In this document: positions 1 to 5,234 of the stretch, piece after piece
Numbering within the stretch: position 1 is the first letter of the stretch
Layout of the letters: each line of letters opens with the position of its first letter
Assembly: GCA_945980015.1 (NCBI GenBank)
Contig: CAMFQI010000111.1
Location: 1 to 5,234, forward strand
Direction: 5' to 3'
Source of the DNA: an uncultured Eubacterium sp.
GTDB lineage: Bacteria; Bacillota; Clostridia; Oscillospirales; Acutalibacteraceae
DNA length: 5,234 bases
Position numbers and translations under genes: made by a program
Notes under the pieces: generated by a model
Told to the model about the DNA's origin: nothing
Database searches by the model: none
The model's input: only the letters and a program-made list of their open reading frames with translations

Positions 1-44
1 ATTCCTCTACGTCTCGTGGGCTCGGAGATGTGTATAAGAGACAG
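1..44 (+). other. Residual Nextera i7 adapter (not genomic)
   Basis: Positions 11-44 match the Illumina Nextera read-2 adapter, ending in the 19-base Tn5 mosaic end at 26-44 (AGATGTGTATAAGAGACAG). Bases 3-10 (TCCTCTAC) match, from memory, the i7 index N712, and the leading AT fits the end of the P7 primer. The same 44 bases appear in reverse complement at 5191-5234. This is library DNA left in the assembly; genomic sequence starts at about 45. It puts an artificial in-frame TAA (35-37) ahead of subunit a. Confidence 0.98.
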
Positions 45-46
45 GA

Positions 47-829
47 ATTAATCTTCAAGAGGAATTGCAGGAGCAGTTGAATATTGAAGAAATATTCGGC
101 TTTGACATCGGCTCGGTTCATATAGGCTTTGACGAAAGCACCGTTGTATCGTGGATAATAATGCTTGTGCTGACGGTTTTTGCAATTATGCTGACGAGAA
201 ACCTTAAGGTTGAAGGCAATATCTCAAAACGTCAAATGCTGCTTGAAATGGCTTATGAAAAGGGCACTGCTTTTTTCAAATCAATGCTCGGTCCGAAGGT
301 TGAAAAGTATACCGAATGGCTTATGAGCCTTGCAATTTTCATCGGCGTGTCGAATATGATAGGCCTTTTCGGAATGAAGCCGCCTACAAAGAGTATGCAG
401 GTTACGGCTGCAATGGCACTGACGTCGATAGTTCTGGTTGAATATGTTGCGTTCAAGAATTACGGCGTGAAGAAGCGACTTAAAAAATTCACAAAGCCGG
501 TTGCCATAGTTGCGCCGATTAACGTGCTTGAGGTCTTTACTAAGCCTCTTTCACTGTGTATGCGACTGTTCGGCAACATCATAGCGGCGTTTACAATTAT
601 GGAGCTTGTAAAGGCTGTTCCGTTGTTGAAAATCGGCGTGCCGGCAGTTTTAAGTCTGTATTTCGATTTGTTTGACGGATTGCTACAGGCGTATATTTTC
701 TGCTTCTTAACGGCGATTTATCTTGAGGAATCGGTTGAAGACTTTGACGACAAGCCGAAAAAGAAGAAGCGCAAATCGAAAAAGAATAAAGAAATTGAGC
801 AGACGCAGGCACCTGCCGAGGCTGCTTAA
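47..829 (+). CDS. atpB: F1Fo ATP synthase subunit a (5' partial)
   Basis: Membrane subunit a of the Fo sector forms the two ion half-channels beside the c-ring and carries the essential arginine that drives ring rotation. Residue numbers here count from the TTG at 65. Hydrophobic segments lie at about 27-44, 84-103 and 113-131, followed by the long helix pair at about 152-220. The family signature is clear: the PPT segment at 106-108, KPLSLCMRLFGN with the essential Arg at 167 (E. coli R210 equivalent), and LLQAYIF with Gln 208 (E. coli Q252 equivalent). The frame is open from 47, the first full genomic codon, to the TAA at 827-829. I treat the gene as 5' truncated: TTG 65 has a purine-rich AGAGG only two bases ahead, which is poor spacing, and the true start probably lies just outside the insert. 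TTG 65 (254 aa) remains possible. The last ~30 residues form a Lys-rich tail (KPKKKKRKSKK) beyond the usual family end. atpE follows after 34 bases. Confidence 0.95.
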   Translation: MNLQEELQEQLNIEEIFGFDIGSVHIGFDESTVVSWIIMLVLTVFAIMLTRNLKVEGNISKRQMLLEMAYEKGTAFFKSMLGPKVEKYTEWLMSLAIFIGVSNMIGLFGMKPPTKSMQVTAAMALTSIVLVEYVAFKNYGVKKRLKKFTKPVAIVAPINVLEVFTKPLSLCMRLFGNIIAAFTIMELVKAVPLLKIGVPAVLSLYFDLFDGLLQAYIFCFLTAIYLEESVEDFDDKPKKKKRKSKKNKEIEQTQAPAEAA

Positions 830-849
830 AATATAAAGTATTGAATGGT

Positions 850-855
850 AAGGAG
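850..855 (+). promoter_or_regulatory. Ribosome binding site of atpE
   Basis: AAGGAG lies 8 bases before the ATG at 864. It is the strongest Shine-Dalgarno sequence in the window, which suits the c subunit, made in about ten or more copies per complex. It sits in the 34-base gap after atpB, where I see no promoter or hairpin. Confidence 0.85.
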
Positions 856-863
856 ATAAAATT

Positions 864-1091
864 ATGACAGGTTCAATTATTGCAATAGGCGCAGGCATAG
901 CATTGCTTTGCGGCTTCGGTGCAGGTATTGGTATCGGAATTGCAACAGGTAAGGCAGTAGAGGCTCAGGCTCGTCAGCCTGAAATCGCAGGTAAAATCCA
1001 GACTACTCTTATTTTGGGTGCGGCACTTTCGGAGGCTACCGCTATTTACGGACTTATCGGTGCACTGTTTATAATTCTTATGTTGAAATAG
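864..1091 (+). CDS. atpE: F1Fo ATP synthase subunit c
   Basis: This 75-residue hairpin of two membrane helices is the monomer of the rotating c-ring. Helix 1 (about 4-30) carries the glycine packing motif GAGIGIGIA at 19-27, in GxGxGxGxA form rather than the alanine-rich form of some alkaliphilic bacilli. The polar cytoplasmic loop ARQPE (36-40) contacts gamma and epsilon. Helix 2 carries the ion-binding carboxylate Glu 57 in LSEATAIYG. Aligned by eye to the Ilyobacter tartaricus Na+ site, Gln 32 is replaced by Ile 24 and Ser 66 by Ala 58, while the Glu, Thr 59 and Tyr 62 are kept. This loss suggests H+ rather than Na+ coupling, by inference. The length is typical for a short bacterial c subunit. 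ATG 864 is supported by AAGGAG 8 bases upstream; the gene ends in TAG. Confidence 0.97.
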   Translation: MTGSIIAIGAGIALLCGFGAGIGIGIATGKAVEAQARQPEIAGKIQTTLILGAALSEATAIYGLIGALFIILMLK

Positions 1092-1123
1092 CCGAGATAA
1101 ACCAATAATTTATCAAAGTTATC

Positions 1124-1130
1124 GAAAGGA
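1124..1130 (+). promoter_or_regulatory. Ribosome binding site of atpF
   Basis: GAAAGGA lies 9 bases before the ATG at 1140, in the 48-base gap between atpE and atpF. The rest of this gap is A/T-rich, with no clear terminator hairpin. Confidence 0.7.
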
Positions 1131-1139
1131 AAATAGCAA

Positions 1140-1631
1140 ATGTTAAAATTTGACTTTAATTTGCTTTGGACAGTAATTAATTTAGTTATATTCTTTCTTT
1201 TAATGCGACTGTTTCTGTTTAAGCCAATAAAGAAAACGCTTGCCGCACGTGAGGAAATGCTCAAGAACAAATTTCAGCAGGCTGACGATACGGTAAATGA
1301 AGCAAATCAAAAGCTCGCTGAATATGAAGAGCATATTGCGAACGTCGACGAGGAGGCAAAGCAAATCGTTATTGACGCAAAGAATAAGGCAAAGAGCGAA
1401 TATGACAAGATTATCCAAAAGGCAAACGACGACGTTTCAAAGATGAAGGAAACGGCAAAGAAGCAAATTGCCGCCGAAAACGAACACGCCTTGCATAATT
1501 CAAAGGAAGAGATTGCAAGACTTGCTATGGAGGTTGCTCAAAAGGTAATTGAGGATAAGGCGGGCGAGGAGCTTGACAGCGAAATCTATAACAAATTTTT
1601 GAACGAAAGCAGTGAAAACGATGATAAATAA
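1140..1631 (+). CDS. atpF: F1Fo ATP synthase subunit b
   Basis: Subunit b (163 aa) is the peripheral stalk that holds the F1 hexamer still against the rotating c-ring. A single N-terminal membrane helix lies at about 7-28 (LLWTVINLVIFFLLMRLF). It is followed by the conserved FKPIKKTLAAREEM hinge at 27-40 and a long charged helix rich in Ala, Lys, Glu and Gln that should form the parallel b dimer. The C-terminal segment EEIARLAMEVAQKVIEDK (123-140) resembles the part of b that contacts the delta C-terminal domain. Length is normal for the family, so the b-delta fusion known in mycobacteria does not apply here. Only one b-type gene is present, consistent with a b2 homodimer. The stop at 1629-1631 lies inside the next gene, an 11-base overlap with its ATG at 1621. 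Confidence 0.95.
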   Translation: MLKFDFNLLWTVINLVIFFLLMRLFLFKPIKKTLAAREEMLKNKFQQADDTVNEANQKLAEYEEHIANVDEEAKQIVIDAKNKAKSEYDKIIQKANDDVSKMKETAKKQIAAENEHALHNSKEEIARLAMEVAQKVIEDKAGEELDSEIYNKFLNESSENDDK

Positions 1632-3414
1632 GGATGATTGCATTGAAGAGCTGCTTGAACCTCTAAATGATGATACAGTAAGAGCAGTTGTTCATTGCAC
1701 AACTCCGCCCAATGAGCGTCAGCTTGAGGGCATAAAGGATTTTGTGCGCGCCCAAACAGGCGCAAAAGACGCACAGGTCATTATAGTTGAGGACAAATCT
1801 CTTGTCGGCGGCTTTGTTATTCATACCGACGGCAAGGAATATGATTTCAGCCTGAAAAAGAAGCTTGACTCCATTGAGGAGCAGGTTTTGAAAACTGCGC
1901 GTGAAAGCCTAGGAAATCAAGAGCAGGTTTTGACCGCACTTCATAAAAATGTTGAAGAGTTTAAGCTCATTTCCCACGTTGAAGAGGTCGGCAGAGTAAT
2001 AAGAGTCGGCGACAGTATCGCCACCGTTGTCGGAATAAATAATGCAATGTACGGTGAAATCGTTGTGTTTGAGGACGGCACAAAGGGTATGGTGCAAAAC
2101 ATTAACCGTGACTCAATCGGTTGTATTTTGTTCGGTGATGACGACGAAATTCAGCAGGGCACAAAGGTAAAAAGAACAAAGAAAAAAGCCGGCGTTCCCG
2201 TTGGCGAGGACTTTATCGGAAGAGTTGTCAATGCTTTGGGTGAGCCTATTGACGGACTGGGAGAAATCAAGGCGAGTGATTATCGTCTTCTGGAGCAGCC
2301 TGCACCGTCCATCGTTGACAGAAAATCGGTAAAGGAGCCGATGGAAACAGGCATTTTGGCAATAGACAGCATGTTCCCGATAGGCAGGGGACAGCGTGAG
2401 CTTATTATCGGCGACCGTCAAACAGGAAAAACCGCTATTGCCGTTGATACGATTATTAACCAAAAGGGCAAAAATTGTATCTGTATATATAACGCAATAG
2501 GTCAAAAGGCTTCGACCGTTGCAAAGCTTGTTAATACATTAAAAAAGCACGGCGCAATGGAATATACGGTAGTAGTTTTTGCAAGCTCGTCCGACAGCGC
2601 CTCGCTTCAGTATATTTCGCCTTATTCGGCGACCGCAATTGCGGAATATTTTATGTATCAGGGTAAGGATTGTCTTATCGTATATGACGATTTGAGCAAG
2701 CACGCCGTTGCATACAGAGAAATTTCACTCTTGCTTGAAAGACCGCCCGGACGAGAAGCATATCCCGGTGATGTTTTCTATCTTCACTCGAGACTTTTGG
2801 AGCGTTCAAGCAGATTGAGTGATGAACTTGGCGGCGGCTCAATTACCGCTTTGCCGATTATCGAAACTCAGGCGGGTGATGTTTCGGCATATATTCCGAC
2901 TAACGTTATTTCGATTACCGACGGACAGATTTATCTTGAAAGCGATTTGTTCTTCAGCGGTCAGCGTCCTGCCGTAAATGTCGGTCTTTCCGTATCCCGT
3001 GTAGGCGGTGCGGCGCAGACAAAGGCTATGAAAAAGGCGGCGGGCTCGCTTCGTGTTGACCTTGCACAGTTTAGAGAAATGGAAGTGTTTACGCAGTTTT
3101 CGTCTGATTTGGACGAGGAAACAAAGCGTGAGCTTCGTTACGGAAGCGGTCTTATGGAGCTTCTCAAACAGCCTATGACAAAGCCGTTGTCGATGCCTGA
3201 GCAGGTAATTACTCTTGTAGGCGCAATAGGTAAGAAATTTGTCGATGTACCAAAGGAAAAAATCAAGAGCTATCAAACTTCTGTGCTTGAATATTTCCAT
3301 ACTCATCACAGCAATATTGTCGACCTTATCGCAACTCAAAAGGAGCTTGACGACGAGCTGAGATATGCAATTTTAGAGGTCTTTGACGAGTTTGAGGGTG
3401 TGAATAATGGCTAA
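1621..3414 (+). CDS. atpA: Delta C-terminal domain fused to ATP synthase alpha subunit
   Basis: One open frame of 597 codons joins two F1 subunits. Residues ~20-90 match the C-terminal domain of delta (OSCP, AtpH): TPPNERQLEGIKDF aligns with the PLT/S-D-E-Q region, and EDKSLVGGFVIHTDGKEYDF followed by SLKKKLDSIEE matches the DPSLIGG...YDGSL..KLERIE block of B. subtilis delta. The ~105-residue delta N-terminal helical domain is absent. From ~105 to 597 it is a complete alpha subunit: EEVGRVIRVGDSIA (121-134), P-loop GDRQTGKT at 264-271 (Lys 270), DDLSKHAVAYREISLLL (356-372), PPGREAYPGDVFYLHSRLLE (375-394) and the arginine finger Arg 460 in SVSRVGGAAQTK. Alpha sites bind nucleotide without turnover and regulate the beta sites. 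A normal alpha is ~500-510 aa, so the extra ~90 residues account for the length. ATG 1621 overlaps the atpF stop and lacks a good Shine-Dalgarno; GTG 1612 is an alternative start. No separate atpH exists in the operon. The frame has no stop or visible frameshift at the junction. Confidence 0.94.
   Translation: MINKDDCIEELLEPLNDDTVRAVVHCTTPPNERQLEGIKDFVRAQTGAKDAQVIIVEDKSLVGGFVIHTDGKEYDFSLKKKLDSIEEQVLKTARESLGNQEQVLTALHKNVEEFKLISHVEEVGRVIRVGDSIATVVGINNAMYGEIVVFEDGTKGMVQNINRDSIGCILFGDDDEIQQGTKVKRTKKKAGVPVGEDFIGRVVNALGEPIDGLGEIKASDYRLLEQPAPSIVDRKSVKEPMETGILAIDSMFPIGRGQRELIIGDRQTGKTAIAVDTIINQKGKNCICIYNAIGQKASTVAKLVNTLKKHGAMEYTVVVFASSSDSASLQYISPYSATAIAEYFMYQGKDCLIVYDDLSKHAVAYREISLLLERPPGREAYPGDVFYLHSRLLERSSRLSDELGGGSITALPIIETQAGDVSAYIPTNVISITDGQIYLESDLFFSGQRPAVNVGLSVSRVGGAAQTKAMKKAAGSLRVDLAQFREMEVFTQFSSDLDEETKRELRYGSGLMELLKQPMTKPLSMPEQVITLVGAIGKKFVDVPKEKIKSYQTSVLEYFHTHHSNIVDLIATQKELDDELRYAILEVFDEFEGVNNG
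1876..1890 (+). promoter_or_regulatory. Possible internal ribosome binding site and TTG start for alpha
   Basis: GAGGAG at 1876-1881 is followed after 6 bases by an in-frame TTG at 1888-1890, exactly where the delta domain ends. Initiation here would give an alpha chain of 508 residues, the usual family length. The site is better placed than anything ahead of the main start at 1621. It may be coincidence, because GAG GAG simply encodes Glu-Glu in the delta helix and TTG is a common Leu codon. Confidence 0.3.
1879..1933 (+). repeat. 13-base direct repeat at the delta/alpha junction
   Basis: GAGCAGGTTTTGA occurs at 1879-1891 and again at 1921-1933. The copies are 42 bases apart, so both are read in the same frame as EQVL. 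They bracket the linker between the delta domain and the alpha N-terminal helix. The match is exact but short; it may be a trace of the joining event or chance. Confidence 0.5.
3394..3398 (+). promoter_or_regulatory. Ribosome binding site of atpG inside atpA
   Basis: GAGGG lies 8 bases before the ATG at 3407, within the last codons of the alpha gene. Together with the 8-base overlap ATGGCTAA (3407-3414), it indicates coupled translation of alpha and gamma. Confidence 0.65.
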
Positions 3415-4294
3415 TGCAAGAGAGCTTCAAAGCCGTATGAAGTCGATTAAGGACACTATGAAAATCACAAATGCGATGTATATGGTGTCCTCCTCGAAGC
3501 TTCAAAGGGCACGCAGAGAGCTGAAAAATACAGAGCCGTTTTTCTATATGATTCAAGACAGCCTTGCAAAGATAAAGGCGGCTGTTCCCGACGCAGGCTC
3601 GGCATATTTCGACAAACGCCCGAAAAAGCAGGGCGACGACAGAATTATCGGCTATCTCGTTGTTACTGCCGATAAGGGACTTGCCGGCGCATATAACCAT
3701 AATATTATCAAGCTTGCAGAGAAAAATGTCATTACCGACGGCGCAAACAATATGCTTTTTGTTATCGGTCAGCTCGGACGTCATTATTTTGAAAAAAGGT
3801 CGATACCTATTGACATAAATTTCAACTATACTGCGCAAAATCCGACTGTAAACCGTGCAAGACATATAAGCGAAAAGCTTATTGAAATGTTCCTTGAGCA
3901 CAAGATTGACGAGGTGCGTGTGATATACACAAGGGTTGTCAATTCAATGACCGTTGAGGCGGTGTGCAACAAGGTTTTGCCACTTGCGGAGGACGATATT
4001 CAAATTCAGGATAACGAGCTTGTTGACGAGTATGACGACGCTGTATTTATGCCTGATGCAAAAACGGCGTTTGATACGATTGTACCGAGCTATGTTGCAG
4101 GCTTTGTTTACGGCGCATTGGTAGAAAGCTACTGCAGTGAGCATAATTCGAGAATGATTGCAATGCAGCAGGCGAGCGAAAGCGCAAGCGATATGATTAA
4201 GGAGCTTTCCGTTCAGTATAACCGTGCAAGACAGGCGGCTATCACGCAGGAAATCAGTGAGGTTTGCGGAAGCGCAAAGCATTTGAATAAATAA
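3407..4294 (+). CDS. atpG: F1Fo ATP synthase subunit gamma
   Basis: Gamma (295 aa) is the central shaft that turns inside the alpha3-beta3 hexamer and links it to the c-ring. The N-terminal coiled-coil helix shows the family pattern, MKSIKDTMKITNAMYMVSSS followed by KLQRARR, with VSSSK in place of the common VAAAK. The central Rossmann-like domain carries VVTADKGLAGAYNHNI (85-100). VIYTRVVNSM (172-181) is also typical. The C-terminal helix has SEHNSRMIAMQQAS (244-257) and YNRARQAAITQEISEV (271-286). The usual GGA near the end is GSA here (288-290), a mild change. Length is in the normal range of ~285-295. The start ATG 3407 has GAGGG 8 bases upstream and overlaps the atpA stop by 8 bases. Confidence 0.96.
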   Translation: MANARELQSRMKSIKDTMKITNAMYMVSSSKLQRARRELKNTEPFFYMIQDSLAKIKAAVPDAGSAYFDKRPKKQGDDRIIGYLVVTADKGLAGAYNHNIIKLAEKNVITDGANNMLFVIGQLGRHYFEKRSIPIDINFNYTAQNPTVNRARHISEKLIEMFLEHKIDEVRVIYTRVVNSMTVEAVCNKVLPLAEDDIQIQDNELVDEYDDAVFMPDAKTAFDTIVPSYVAGFVYGALVESYCSEHNSRMIAMQQASESASDMIKELSVQYNRARQAAITQEISEVCGSAKHLNK

Positions 4295-4300
4295 AAAAGG
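4294..4300 (+). promoter_or_regulatory. Weak ribosome binding site of atpD
   Basis: AAAAAGG ends 12 bases before the ATG at 4313, a longer spacing than normal. It sits in the 18-base gap after atpG. No better site is visible, so beta may depend partly on coupling to gamma translation. Confidence 0.45.
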
Positions 4301-4303
4301 TAG

Positions 4304-5234
<931 letters not shown>

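Noticed and set aside
830..863. An internal promoter or terminator between atpB and atpE
   Set aside because: The 34-base gap is A/T-rich but shows no convincing -35/-10 pair and no hairpin followed by a T run.
1621..1930. The delta-alpha join as a simple assembly chimera or a missed stop codon
   Set aside because: The frame is continuous, the b gene ends naturally with an overlapping start, both domains are in the expected operon order, and the only repeat at the join is 13 bases, too short to cause a typical misassembly. Read mapping would still be decisive.
2113..2505. A 130-codon minus-strand frame
   Set aside because: It lies wholly antisense to the conserved alpha sequence, has no recognisable domain, and is Cys/Asn-rich as expected for a shadow frame.
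2839..3339. A 166-codon minus-strand frame
   Set aside because: It is antisense to the C-terminal half of alpha, with no ribosome binding site context or family pattern that I recognise.
3326..3901. A 191-codon minus-strand frame
   Set aside because: It is antisense to the end of alpha and the first half of gamma, both strongly conserved; the protein is Cys/His/Arg-rich with no known motif.

Overview
The window is one stretch of an F-type (F1Fo) ATP synthase operon. All genes lie on the + strand, packed end to end, and about 44 bases of Illumina/Nextera library adapter remain at each end. The real insert runs from about 45 to 5190; both ends are cut by library construction, not by biology.

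Gene order is atpB (subunit a, 5' end missing), atpE (c), atpF (b), a single gene coding for a delta C-terminal domain joined to a full alpha subunit, atpG (gamma) and atpD (beta, 3' end missing). This is the usual bacterial order B-E-F-H-A-G-D, except that no separate atpH exists. AtpI, if present, would lie upstream, and atpC (epsilon) would lie downstream; both are outside the window. Junctions are short (34, 48 and 18 bases) or overlapping (11 bases at b/delta-alpha, 8 bases at alpha/gamma). This fits one polycistronic mRNA with translational coupling. I see no promoter, terminator, RNA gene, CRISPR array or mobile element in the insert, and no non-coding stretch longer than about 50 bases.

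The likely source is an anaerobic Gram-positive of the class Clostridia (Ruminococcaceae/Oscillospiraceae-like), probably from a metagenome. The grounds are AAGGAG-type ribosome binding sites, moderate to low G+C, Lys/Glu-rich proteins, small c and b subunits, and residual metagenomic-style adapters. This is inference; nothing here fixes the genus.

The most notable feature is the delta-alpha fusion. The delta N-terminal helical domain, which normally docks onto the alpha N-termini, is absent. The delta C-terminal domain, which normally binds the b stalk, is instead joined in frame to alpha. Taken literally, three copies of the delta domain would sit on each F1 in place of one. An internal GAGGAG plus TTG near the domain junction could yield a normal-length alpha alongside the long form. 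Other points are a lysine-rich C-terminal tail on subunit a and a c subunit lacking key Na+-site residues, which suggests H+ coupling.
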